A stretch of 64,000 nt of DNA from Diplolepis rosae (Eukaryota; Arthropoda; Insecta; Hymenoptera; Diplolepididae). Shown here piece by piece: positions 33,585 to 45,059 of this stretch. The notes under the pieces were generated by a model. The model was not told where the DNA came from and did not search any database. It saw nothing but the letters and a program-made list of their open reading frames with translations. Location of the stretch: assembly GCA_030998225.1 (NCBI GenBank), contig JAPYXD010000459.1, positions 744,001 to 808,000 of the forward strand, written 5' to 3'. Both the position numbers and the translations under genes were made by a program. The stretch's first letter is position 1; each line of letters opens with the position of its first letter.

Positions 33585-34975
33585 ATTTAGAAACATTATT
33601 CTAATTTTTATCCTTAGCTATCACTGCTCTGATAGTAAAATCCACTGTATTTTTGTAAAATATTCTTGTAAAAATAAGCCAAAGATACAATTATTTGAAC
33701 TTTCCTGGAAGTAGAAGAAAGTAGTATTATAAAGAAACTATTATTCATGGGTGCGTAAATTTTGATTTTCATGACATGCAAAATTGACAATAAATCACTG
33801 GAAATCGAAATTTTATTTACGCCTGTACTTGAAAAGTGGATAAATTTTAGATGTCATAGTCTATTAAAGACCAACAAGTTTTTTTGAAACTGCTTGGAAA
33901 AATGATTTGACGTTAGCTAGCCAGTCTGGATGCTAGCAGGACACTGATCAGACTTCTACTATTAATTTTTTTTCTCTTTTAAAATTTCATGAAAATTCCT
34001 AAAGCTATGTAAAAAAAGTTTCTAGTTGATCATCCTATTAGCGATTGTGAAATTAACATTTTTTAAATCTTGCAAACCAAACCACTCTCTGTATAGAGCC
34101 TAAAAATGATACATTCTATTACAAAAAGAAGATTATTCAATGGATGTTTTAGAGCTAGAATTCAAATAGTTTATTTAATAAAAAGAAATAAATTTCGGAT
34201 AAATGTATCCGAACAAATCTTGTTTGAAAATTCGATCAGTGAATCGATTTCTTCGATCGTTTGTAGACTTTGCTGGTCACGTGACATTAGGTACGATCCC
34301 CCAGAACGGATCTTTAAGATGATTCGACAAATAGTCCAGAGCTGGAAAGAATATCGGTGCGTCGCGTCAGTGCCATGGTAGGAGCCTAGGGCCCGTTTCT
34401 CGCGCATTGTTTCAGACCCCCGCAGGGATCTGGCTCGCGAGTCATCCAAGAGAATTAGTTCGGCCACGGGGGGTTCCTTCCTATAGAGGCACCCATCCTC
34501 CTCGCCTCCCTCATCTCTTTAATACATACTCCTATGAGTACACGTTCTACCTCTTCTCCTCACTTCTCCATTTGCGTATAACCACCCGATCCCCGAGAAA
34601 AACAATTTTTCACAGATTTCTAATTAATTATCGCATCAGATTTAAAAATCCTTTACAATGCTCTTTTATACAATTATGAAAACCAATTTATTTGGTAAAA
34701 TAAATTCTAAAAATATATTTATAAGTACACGCATTTGTCAAAAATAACTCTGCCCGAAGTTTTTGATACGTAAATTTCGATTTTAGCATTTCAATTTTAA
34801 TGTAAAACTCTAGGTAATTATTACAAATAATTGTGAAAACTCACATTTATTCAATGATAGACATTCTCTTTTCATTTTTGCGACAAATAATTTCATTGGC
34901 TGTAACTTTTGTCGTAAAATTATAACCTTGTTTTTAATTAACGTTTTTAATTTTTTCACTTTTGCAAACTATTTT
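33585..34975. other. Mostly gene-free; GC-richer open segment at 34170-34520
   Basis: Between 34170 and 34520 the minus strand stays open for about 110 codons (GEEDGCLYRKEPPVAEL, REKRALGSYHGTDATHRY, QQSLQTIEEIDSLIEF), with no ATG until well inside. Composition is protein-like and GC is higher than in the flanks. It could be an internal exon of an unrecognised host gene or a conserved regulatory block. The plus strand is also partly open. The remainder is featureless. Confidence 0.25.
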
Positions 34976-35630
34976 TACATTCTCATCATGGATGAGAAGG
35001 TATTGGTTTTATGTGAAAAATGACTTTTGAAATTTTTATCAAATCTTTACGTTTTGAGACCCCCTGAGTCAGAAAAAACGGTTTTTACGAAAGTGTCTGT
35101 CTGTCTGTCTGTAGGTCGTGTGCGGCATAACTCTCGATAGAATCATCAGATTGAATTGAGCTTTGGTACACTTTATCGGAGCCGAAAAAGTAAGGACAAG
35201 TTCGTTAACCAGCCACATCCAATCAAAATTGAGGGATTGAGCACTACTTTTGTGTTTTTGAAAATAACTTTTTGAAAAAATCAAAAATTTCAACACTGAT
35301 TTTTGATAGTGCTCATAAATCTCTACAAATTATCCTGATAACATTTTTTGATTAAATCAAAATTAGAAATGTTACAGCATATTCAAATTCGAAAAAAGTC
35401 AATATCAAAATTCCATTTTCCAGTTAAATTATACGAGATACGAAAAAACGTTATGATACAATATTATTTTCTACATAAAGACCTACAAATTTGAATTGTA
35501 ACATTTTTTCATAAGATGTATATTTTTCTTTTTAATTAAAAAAAAAACTATTGAAAATCCAAAATTCAATTTTTTAACAATAATATGTAAAATACGAAAA
35601 AAACGTAAGAATACAAAGTTGTAGAAATGG
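34976..35630 (-). repeat. Long interspersed repeat, copy C
   Basis: It starts ACATTCTCATCATGGATGAG, the same terminal word as in copy A, and its reverse complement follows copy A closely from there. That includes the 75-codon frame at 35069-35296, which differs by only a few residues from the copy A frame at 5521-5748. It ends near the CGTAAGAATACAAAGTT block, so the 5' half of the family is missing. Confidence 0.75.
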
Positions 35631-35726
35631 TAGTGTCACCCTCCATATTAATATAATAAAAGATGCTGGTTTTCGATCAATGAGGGTCAAATATAAAGAA
35701 GAAAACTCTTTATAGTGTCAAAATTG

Positions 35727-35772
35727 TTGCGTCGTTTCGTTGGCTATAGGTTTGCCAACCTCATCAGGCTTT
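35727..35772 (-). ncRNA. Weak hammerhead-like core
   Basis: The minus strand reads CTGATGA, G, GTTGGC, a 9-base loop, GCCAAC, then GAAACGAC. Stem II is a perfect 6-bp helix. The position expected for a self-complementary stem III is ACGA instead of ACGT, and stem I is only 2 bp. It probably marks a decayed Penelope-like or related retroelement tail rather than an active ribozyme. Confidence 0.3.
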
Positions 35773-36143
35773 ATAAAAGAAGTTTAACTCATGATGAGTA
35801 ATGTCGAGAAAATAAAATTATAATAAAAGTCATGATTTACTTAATAAAATGACGTGATGTCATGGAGTCGACGACACTTTGTCTACAAAGTTTCTAAAAT
35901 TTTACTAAAAATTCTCGAACACGCGGAAAACAAAATGTTCTTAGAACGAGTAAATTTTACTTGCTTCAAATCACTAGTGGATACGAATGTGAACAATAGA
36001 ATATGGAGTTGGTGCAGGTAAATAAATACTAGTTGGTATCGTTTGCTTTGAATTAACGGGAGTAGATTTTCTTGAAATGTGAAAATCTATTTAGAATTGG
36101 AATATGTAATATATTGCATTAAATTCAAACAAATAAATATAAT

Positions 36144-36200
36144 CGAATCAAGTGCAGTTGAAAGCGTCTTTTTTTCCACAGAAAGATTTAAAATTTTCGA
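36144..36200 (+). repeat. SINE tail fragment
   Basis: The words CGAATCAAGTGCAGTTGAAAGCG and TTTTTTTCCACAGAAAGATTT parallel 49089-49140, directly after the B-box of the tRNA-like sequence there. This copy keeps only the end of the tRNA-like head and the following tail. Confidence 0.5.
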
Positions 36201-37836
36201 ATTTATAGCATTTCTGCCAAAAGCATGTATATCATTGATTCAAATCAATATGCTATTTTTTTATATTTTTCAAATTAATAATTAACTTCCTTTTGGCAGA
36301 AATTCTATAGATTCAATATCATTTTTTTCTCATTGTAGTTTTACTGACTTTATTATTTTCTTGATTTAAAAAAATTGGTCCCTTCAACTCGCAGAATAAT
36401 GCCTTTTTCGAATAAAAATTGCCAAATAATTACGCTTACTTCATTTAATGCATATTTTTTCCCGTGCATTTAGTGACTTTTTTCATATCCTAAACTTGGT
36501 ACAAATTTAGTAACGTTCCAAGAACTCATTATTCCCGCGCATGTTCAATAATCTGAAATAGTTGAATTAAGAAACTATTTTTTCCAGTGCATAAAAATAT
36601 CGACTTTGTTTAATTACCGGAATATTCATGACCAAAAATATAATTCGTCTATGCAGTACATTAATTGTTTCTATTTCCCATAATAAAGCTATAAAAATAT
36701 CTTGATGCATCAAGCCATAACTTACATTGTCACGTAGCCCTAGCTCATTTTTATGTGAGATAATAATTCAATTTGTAATATAAGAACATTTGCAGTCAGA
36801 TGAATTATACTATTATACTGTTCCAGAAGATAGGACAACGTGAAGATTTTAATGAGGTAGCACATCATTAAAATTACTTCAGTGCGGCATGGAATTCTTA
36901 TCCAATCGAGATATGTCTTACATAAATTTGAATATTTAGCAATCTTCGTCAAGACAAATATGTATAACTCGTTCGGTTCATTCTTTTGAATGAAAAATTC
37001 CCCATGAACTTTGAATACAGTTAATTAATGCGAATTATTTTCTGATTTAGTATCATAAATTAAATCTGTCACAATGGGAATTATTTATTAATTTTTACAT
37101 CTTTACGTAAAAATGAAATGCAAGATTTACTTGCTGAAAACTAGTTAAGTGTTTTCAGTAACTGTAAAATTGAATACAGTGAAAATTGCAGGCGACACGT
37201 AGTCCAAATTATTTGTTGTTCCGTATGATTCACAGTTCAAATTCATCTAAATGGACAATTATTATACTGATTAGTAAAATACATGTATATCGTACGTGTT
37301 TTTCATAGTGTAACAGCGGCTTAAAGATAGTAGCCTCCTCAGATCAGTAAATTATACAGTTTGAATAAGTTTCTGTCAAATTGTACCGTTGTAATATTCA
37401 CAAAATAAAATGCAATTTTTGTATTTTGAGACGGTTAAAAATAGTGAGTGGACTAGTAGAAGTAACTAGTCTGCAAGTTAATACGATATATTTGGAAAGC
37501 TTGTTACCAACACCGATCTCGTTTACATGATTCCCCAAGTAAAATTTACAGGAACGACATGTTATTCATATGAATACTGGCCACACTGACAGCATTCATT
37601 AGTATTCAAGTAAATTCTGTGGTTTATTTATTTGTGTGTTGGATTGAACTGGGATCGATTTCGAAAACATTTTAAAAATCATATATATTGAATATTTAAT
37701 CCCTGTGCTGTTCCATTGAAGATTGCATCGAAAACCCTTGGATACAGTTACTTAGGCTGGAGGTAGCTTTTTAACTTGTTCGACTTGTAATTCGACCATT
37801 TAACGACGAAGAAGGCGCCGCCTCCCGCCGAGTGAG
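36201..37836. other. Gene-free stretch
   Basis: AT-rich with no supported gene. The last 60 bases (37795-37836) become GC-rich and look like a leader for the frame at 37837. Confidence 0.4.
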
Positions 37837-38004
37837 ATGAGGTTCATCGTCTTCATAGTCATTCTTGTAATAATCGCTGTAACGTCTTTAATGGCATGGT
37901 TGTACGTGATGAGTGGGACAAAAAGTTCTTTCATTATGAATGTTCTTGTTCACTTTATCTTTAGTTTTGTTTTCCGATTTCACCTTCTCATTTGTACTGT
38001 ATAG
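37837..38004 (+). CDS. Possible small secreted or membrane peptide, or signal-peptide first exon
   Basis: An ATG follows a GC-rich leader (GAAGGCGCCGCCTCCCGCCG) that stands out in AT-rich DNA. The frame gives 55 residues beginning MRFIVFIVILVIIAVTSLMA, a textbook hydrophobic signal-peptide or signal-anchor profile with one basic residue before the core. It continues to a TAG at 38002. The later half is again hydrophobic and Phe-rich (NVLVHFIFSFVFRFHLL) and may be intron read-through, since GT dinucleotides that could be donors occur after about 25 codons. I found no second exon. The family is unknown and the call is speculative. Confidence 0.35.
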   Translation: MRFIVFIVILVIIAVTSLMAWLYVMSGTKSSFIMNVLVHFIFSFVFRFHLLICTV

Positions 38005-38262
38005 TATTCGAAAAAATTAAATATCTTAATGATTCTTTGATTGAATAGTCTATTTAGTAAGTTGCGAATTTGTGAATTGATGTTTTTGATGATAAACTTA
38101 GCATATAATTCTATGTCAAAATAGCCTGAATCATAAAATTCTGAAGTCGCTATCTCGTAAAAAAATTCTGTTTATTCATAATACACAACCGAAAAAATAG
38201 CCTAACTCAAAGAAATTATCACATGTATTTAGTATTTAATATAATTTCACCATATTTTCCCT

Positions 38263-38359
38263 AAATTTGAATCAGTAAAATTCACTGGAAAACAGTACAT
38301 ACACACCGGTAATCATTATATATGCACTGTTTTCCAGCGAATTGTACTGATTCAGATTT
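38263..38359. repeat. Short hairpin repeat
   Basis: Arms 38263-38300 and 38322-38359 are inverted with few mismatches; for example, CACTGGAAAACAGT faces ACTGTTTTCCAGCG. The loop is 21 bases. It is a MITE-like foldback. Confidence 0.65.
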
Positions 38360-39378
38360 AAGGTGTTAATCAATACAAATTTATACCTTAAGTTCAATTT
38401 CTTGAATGCGTTTTGCTGGTTCCATAACTTCAATAGGTAGATAATTTTTCATTTAGCTATTTATTTTTTAATGAAATTTTCATAGAATACAAAATCTCCT
38501 ATAAAATGTAAAAAATTCAAGAATTTATTTTCATTGTGTAAATAATGAATATTTAATCAGATACTTACAAATATGTATTTAAGGAATTTAAAAGTTTCAC
38601 CATTTGGTCTTCTCTTCTAATTTGACCAATCCTTTCTTACCTTCAACTTTGTCTATTGCATAAGCGGGTCGAGCGCTCCATTCCGGCAGCGTCAACTCTG
38701 ATGGCTCTTATGTACAAGATTTTGGACAGTACGCGATTTTTACTTTTCCCACGTGATAAAGCAACTCGAAAATTATAAACAAACACTTTTAACAAAAAAA
38801 TCGAATTTTTGTCCTTTAGGGCCTTTCTCTCATCCCACGCCACATATATCTGATTACTGATTCCAAGTAATAAACAATAAATAAAATTGTGTTACGTTCC
38901 CATTGATTTTTTTTCATACGGACGCAAAAGATAAAATGTAAGCTTAATGTTCATAGGATATTTGCAAAGCTATCACAAGTTGAAAAAATATTTATTTCAT
39001 ACTCTCTTTTCTTCATTAATGAATCAATACAAAAATACAAATTGTTGACATCAGTATTTTAATTTCTTTTCATAAATCTCTGTAGCTTTGTGTAAAAATA
39101 GATGTTTCAATGTTTTCTAAAGTATCTTTAAATTACTTCAAATAAAGTATTAATTTTAGAATAATTAAAGAAGGAAAGCAAATTATGCTTATCTAGACTC
39201 TTTGAACAATAATATTCTCTTTCCCAAGATGGAGTGCGTCCTACAAAATGAAATAAATGTTTGCAAAGAAAAAAAGGCAAGCAACAGGTTACCGACTAGA
39301 GCGATTGGATTCGGAAGGTTGAGATCAATTACAAGGAGGTAACACGGAAAAAATTTGGTAGAGATGCTGCACTACCTC
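38360..39378. other. Gene-free stretch
   Basis: AT-rich. A 66-codon minus frame (38643-38843) has a protein-like sequence but no recognised domain. Confidence 0.4.
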
Positions 39379-39380
39379 TA

Positions 39381-39619
39381 CACTGAAAAAAAAATTTGAC
39401 GATACAGACATAATTGTGGTTCCTTGACCTATATTATATTGGAGATTTACCGAAAACCAAGGTTTGCTTGTATCAGTTCAGCCTGTATGTGTCTTCCAAC
39501 CATATGAATTACTATTGCTGTAATATTTTTGGTTAACTGTCAAATATATTTTGTTGAATTACTTAAAAACATTCAGTTATATTCATATGGCTGATAAATC
39601 CCAAGCATTTCTTTCAGTG
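39381..39619. mobile_element. TA-flanked MITE
   Basis: The left end CACTGAAAAAAAAATTT and the right end (inward CACTGAAAGAAATGC) are inverted, with TA on both sides (39379-39380 and 39620-39621). The interior carries pairs such as CATATGAAT/ATTCATATG that can fold. It is non-coding, about 239 bp. Confidence 0.7.
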
Positions 39620-40051
39620 TAGTACTGCTGCGTCACTAAACTGGAGGGCGACTGTAGTGCTCTTTATAAGTTAGCAGGTTTACTTTTTTGTGGACTAACT
39701 GTTCCCCCACAATTATAGGAGAGCTGCTGCCCTACAGGAGGTAAAGCTGTTACTCCGAATAGATAATGCTGCTTCGAGTCATATAAACTGAAATTTGACT
39801 GTATTTTTCAATGGATAATTCGATTGTTTTGATATTTCTGAAATGCTCGTTAATTATTATACATTTTTTGAAGGATTTGTTTAATTTCTTAAAATGATGT
39901 GAAATTATTTGAAATTTCAACATTGAAGTTAGGTTATTTGTAAACAGATTGTAATTCACCGAAAAGTAATTCTATATATATGTATATATGCACAGAAAAC
40001 ACCATTTCAATGGGCGTTTTCATGTAAATCATAAAAGGCTTAAAAGTTGTA

Positions 40052-40942
40052 CTACTGTGGGCAAAATCAAAGGTAAATTTTTAATTTAAACTTCGCGGGC
40101 TAACTGATTCGGGCAAACTCTCTTATTTTTATGTTGGTCCTACTGTTACTAACATCTGTGCCAAATTTCATGTCAATGTCATCATTTGTTACATAGTTAC
40201 GCTTGTGTTTTCTAAACGACTAAAAGTGATTTTTTCGTTTTTTACAATGTCTAAATTTGTTGAGCAAAGAAATGCCATTAAATTTTGTTTGCGGAATAAA
40301 ATTTCAATTGCGGAAACGTTCAAAATGTTGCCTTCGGTGATTTGATCATGTCGCAGAAAAATGTTTATAAGTAGTGTTGATGACTTGGAACGCCTCGGGC
40401 GACCATCAACATCAACTGATGAGCAACACGTCAATCAAATCAAAGAATTAGTGCACGAAAATTGTCGATTGACAATTAGAGACCTTGCTGACACCATTGG
40501 CATTTCAAGAGGATCACTCAACGCCATTTCATAAGATATTTTGGGCAGACAACTCGTGGTTTGTGCATCACGATAATGCGCCGTCTCGCACTGCACTCGT
40601 TCTTCGTGACCATTGCGCCAAAAACTCAACGCATATCGTTCCACAACCACCATATTCGTCTGATTTGGCTCCGTGTGACTTCTGGCTATTCTCCAAACTC
40701 AAAAGACCACTCCGAGGACACCGTTTTGACACGATTGGAGAGATACAAGCCGAATCGAAGAAGGCTTTGAAGGCAATTCCGGAAATCGAATTTAACAAGT
40801 GTTCTGACGATTGGAAAAAACGTTGGCATAAGTTCATTATATCGGGAGGGGATTACTTTGAAGGGGATGAAATTGGTTTGGATAAATAAATAAAGATTTT
40901 TCATTTTATAACAAAATTCACCTTAGTTTTTGCCCACAGTAG
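40052..40942 (+). mobile_element. mariner element, internally deleted
   Basis: The ends CTACTGTGGGCAAAA are perfect inverted repeats, with TA outside (40050-40051 and 40943-40944). The coding strand is plus, with a start at 40247 (MSKFVEQRNAIKFCLRNKISIAETF). The DNA-binding part is frame-broken, then resumes (DDLERLGRPSTS, LTIRDLADTIGISRGSL). A deletion then removes the first catalytic Asp. The second and third Asp follow in 40485-40889 (WFVHHDNAPSRTA and YSSDLAPCDFWLF), 34 residues apart. The C-terminal tail KKRWHKFIISGGDYFEGD is complete and ends at 40889. The element cannot encode active enzyme but has intact ends. Confidence 0.9.
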
Positions 40943-40949
40943 TACTTTC

Positions 40950-43270
40950 GCATTCGCCCGACAACGCGGTGCAACTACACTCTTTACTGGAAGGAGCGCT
41001 GTGTTCCTTCGACTTAAGTCAACTACTCCTCAAAAAAGGGGCAGTTGCTCACCCACAGAGGGAACGCAGCATACCCAAATATATAGTTGCTAGCAATCTT
41101 AAATGCCCGAGAATTTATGTCGAGCAAATGCTTTTGAGAATATGTTCAGCATTTAAGCTTATACGGAGCATTTAAAGAGCAATTATGAGAATTTGAAGCA
41201 TTTAAATTTAACTATTGCTTTGAAGGTTCATTAAACATTCAAATGATGTTTATGTTAATAAAAATAATAATAAAAGTGTATTTAAAACAATAAATATAAA
41301 ATTATTAATTGAATGCGCAAAATTCCCATATAAACGTAGTGTAACCTATTTTCTTCTAATACGCTGGGCACACAAATTTTATTAACCATAAAACTTACAG
41401 TACTATTAATTATAAGTCTTTATAGGGATTGCATCACATCTGTTTAGCTTTAATAGCTTCATATTACGTCTATAAAATGATGTATAGAGTCAAGTGTTCC
41501 CTACTTCGGCAAACGTACAAAAATATTTCGTAGGTTAGGAGTTTAAATCTTAAATGCTTTAAGCCAAAGATAGCCTAAGATTAACATAAATGGCGATTGG
41601 CGATAGTAAATACCATAGACATAACAGGAAAATATATCGAATCACACTATTTTCTCTGAAAAAGTGCTTGGGGACAAGCTTGGGGACATAACAGAACATG
41701 ACTTAACAAATATATTTTAAATGTTCGGAAATGCTCAGTAAATGCTCAGTAAATTTTCAGAGTGCAAAAAGGTCGAGCATATGCTCGTGCTCTCGAGAAG
41801 TTTTCCGAACATTGAAAACTTTTAGAATACCAGTAGTCGCACAACTCTCTTCCGGTAAACGCAACAGCTCTACCGCTAGAGGCAGCATCTGTACGAAATT
41901 TGTTTCCGTGTAGGAAAAACTTAATCTAAATGTTCAGCCTAAAATGACCGCAACCTCACGCCTAATTTCGTCAAAATCGAAATCTCTCGAGTCTATAATA
42001 AATTTTTTCTTTCTTTTAAAAAAATGTTAGGTAAATGTCCCAGTAATCGGTATCTTAGTTGCAGTAATCTGCACACAAATAATCTTACATTTTATTGAAT
42101 TATCATTGATTTTGACAATTTTTTATAATCCATGTTACTAAGTCGTACTATCAGTTGTTGTAAAATACTTCAATTAAAATTGTTTTTCAGTACTTTGTCA
42201 AATTTCAAGATCAACTTGAAAACCTGGCGAACGCGCTGAAGCTCAGGTTTGCGCGGGCGATTCGCCTTGTTAGAACGACGGCACCAGGTAACCAATAAGC
42301 TGAAGCGTCACTGGATAGACCTGCTCCATTGTCTTACAACGTCGAGAGGTAATTGATTGAAAATATATAAAATAAAATATTCACATCGATTTTCAGTTTG
42401 AGCTCTTTTGGCAAATTAGCAGTAGGTTTGTCACTATAAGTGACAAATAAGATGTACCTCGTCATCAGACCCAATGAAAATGTTTTAAAATGAGTTCTTT
42501 ATTGATCTAAAGTAAATCCTATAATTTGGGACTTCTGGATCAGTAAGACGATCAAGTCGCCAGCGACTTGGCTGCAAGCCCTTCAGGTGCCAGACTTTGC
42601 TAATTGACGGTGAAACTAGCGCCCATACCTCTCTGGCATGCGATGGTAATACAGTCTTCCCCGTTGGTGGCGCCTTTCAAGCTGATTGGACAAAACAAAA
42701 ATGCAAAACGGCCAGAAAAGAAAATATAGTAGAGAAAAGCTTCAAGTTTCATGACTCTGTCGAACCAGGTGTCGACATTTCCAGGCCGAGGAGGTTCTGA
42801 TGGTAGAGGCTCGAGTTGCTCATGAAGAGCACCAAGTTACAATGAATCTTAGCCGAAATTCGGAAGGGAAGGCGAGGTTACAACGACGAGTTTTTGTATA
42901 ATGGTAACTTCTAGAAAGCCTAGTCCAGGTCAATTGTGCTCAAATAATTAGCCTTATGGAGTTAATCCAGGATGTTCGTCATCGGCGAGAGAGGATAAAC
43001 GTCGTATCTTTCCCTAAAACCGATTTAATGCTACGGTTCGGGAATAGAATAGCTTTAACTTCAAAGATTTCAATCTCAGTTTTATTATTTTTTTACCTAT
43101 GATATACGCCAGAGATTAAAAGGCGACAGACGGAAAGAAAGCGATAATAAGGAAATATCCTATTACAAAAAACATTATTAAAATATTATTTTTCGTAATA
43201 TTAAAATTTTTTTTTATTAAAAAGAGTGTCTTTCCTTACATATGACACGGCTGATGATATAATTACCAGT
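40950..43270. other. Gene-free stretch
   Basis: Mixed composition. Bases 42220-42340 and 42540-42780 are GC-richer. The 46-base word at 42597-42642 (ATTGACGGTGAAACTAGCGC with CCATACCTCTCTG) recurs at 55396-55437, so this is repeat-derived. TTTAAATG/GCATTTAA words cluster at 41090-41230. No supported gene. Confidence 0.45.
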
Positions 43271-43289
43271 ATTGAAATCATAGAAAAAC

Positions 43290-44513
43290 TTGTTTTTTCA
43301 GAGACTGATTTTTGGCACGACAACTACCTTAAGTCGGATGTTATTGACAGGGGAGATTGATGGTATTGAGAGTGTTTGGAAAATAGCAAATAACCGCCAG
43401 AAGACAGAAGTTGGGTCGGTGCCTACGTCAAATAGGTACAATGTACTTGTGCATTTTAACTTCGGGAGTGATGAGCATCGACAGAAAAACATAGATGATA
43501 GTGAAATAGATATAGGGCAGGAAAGTGCTATTTCAGCAAACGGCAAATCTGGAAAAAGGTGCACTTACCGCCTATAGTCGTTACGAGGACTATTAGTGAC
43601 TACGCGGGTACGATTAATCAAATTCAACGGTACACTATTTCTGAAAAAGCTACAGCTGAAGTGGTAAAAGAAGGACTTTCAGTTCGTTGTAAAACCATAG
43701 ACAATTACAAAGCGTTAAAAGCGGCACTAGACAAGATGGGCGTGACCTATTACACGCATGAATTCACAGACCAGAAACCAAATAATCTGGTACTTAAGGG
43801 CCTTCTAAACCTTCCACTAACGAATATCTATAATGAACTTCAAAAACTGAAAGTTGTCTGTATAAAGGTGGTGCTATTAAAAACGCTTGAAGTAAGTGAT
43901 CAACGTGTGATAGAAAATAATCATAGGGTGCATCATCCTAGCTTTCTGGTGGTGTTTCAGTCCGATACAGTTATAAAAAAGTTAGAAATAAGAAATATAT
44001 TTGTTCAGTTTAAATATGCTGGGAGAACTCATTACTGAATCTAAATTAAATTCAAAGGCTATGTTTATGTACCGGGATATAATAAAATTGGAAAAGATAG
44101 ACAGGATGGGAAGAAGGAGTGTAGTGATGTGATTAATAAAATGTACTCAGTTGAGTTTTAATAAAAAAATATTGAACCCGTTGCTATTAAGCTTTCAAAC
44201 AATATTATAATTGTCTCAGCTTATAACCCAACTCAGATTAGAATTTCTATTGAGGATCTGGAACTCATTTTTCAACCAAGACCCAAAGTGCTTTTTTGTG
44301 GCGATTTAAATGCTAAAAATTTGTCATGGAAATGTTTCACGGGCAATTTAAATGGAAAAATTTGCTTAGATTTTGCTAATAAAAAACTTCTTAAAATATT
44401 AGCTCTAGACAACTTTACACTCTATCCATACACCAATGCGCAACCTAATATAGTGGATATTGGTCCCGCTAAAAACATAGTGTTTTATTTAGAGGCTTGG
44501 GTAAGTTTTTAAT
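43290..44513 (+). pseudogene. Jockey-clade LINE: ORF1 (PRE/C2HC gag-like) joined to endonuclease fragment
   Basis: Frame 43559-44038 carries the ORF1 nucleic-acid-binding region of X-element/Jockey type: PPIVVTRTISDY, then YYTHEFTDQKP, LVLKGLLNLPLTNIYNELQKL, HPSFLVVFQ and FVQFKYAGRTHY, where zinc knuckles would follow but a stop occurs. Soon after (44060-44120) GYVYVPGYNKIGKDRQDGKK, and then 44200-44512 (VLFCGDLNAKNLSWKC, NFTLYPYTNAQPNIVD), match the start and middle of an AP-endonuclease domain from ORF2. The zinc knuckles and part of the endonuclease are therefore deleted. The endonuclease frame ends at 44512 exactly where a BEL/Pao LTR begins. No RT follows. Confidence 0.8.
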
Positions 44514-44911
44514 TGTGAAATGAGACACACTAAACTCAAATTGGAAGCTCAAAATGACTTTATTGCTGCGAATTTGCTAGAAACATTGCAACTACGCGGA
44601 GGTGACTCTCGAATTGCTAAGAGGCACGACAAGCTCTTCTCGAATGGACCTAAGAACTAACTAACTAAATACAATACTCTCTCCAATTTTCCACCCTTTT
44701 TACTTCTGACGCCCAAAATTGAACCTCCGCACACTGCTACCAGATTCCGTTTTTAAATTGCCCGAGGCCTAAGCCGTTTATGACTATACTTCTTCCATAA
44801 CAGTCACAGCACTTCCCCGACCCGGTATACAAACATCGGGGCGCTAGCCTCTTACAACTAGGTCTTACAAAAGATTCCAAAATACCTTTTGTCACGAACA
44901 GATATTTAACA
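44514..44911 (-). repeat. BEL/Pao 3' LTR
   Basis: On the minus strand this runs from TGTTAAATATCTG to CTCATTTCACA, i.e. TG...CA. It is preceded by a purine-rich GGTGGGAGAA, a good polypurine tract, directly after the BEL/Pao coding region. It lies against the LINE endonuclease, so it marks the insertion point. No matching 5' LTR is visible upstream of gag (right of 48840), so the 5' end is lost. Confidence 0.7.
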
Positions 44912-45059
44912 TTCTCCCACCATTGAGATGATGGGTTCAGTCATCTCAATCATCAAAATATATTCATACAATTCTTAGGAGTATTCTAAGCGGTTCGGCT
45001 TTCGCGATATCCTCCCACTTCGAGTAAATACTACCTTCGTATTGCCTGTTTTTTCACGC

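Noticed and set aside
40950..41910. Possible larger element with ends GGTGCAACTACACTC and GCACAACTCTCTTCC
   Set aside because: The words resemble each other weakly and are not inverted; no target duplication.
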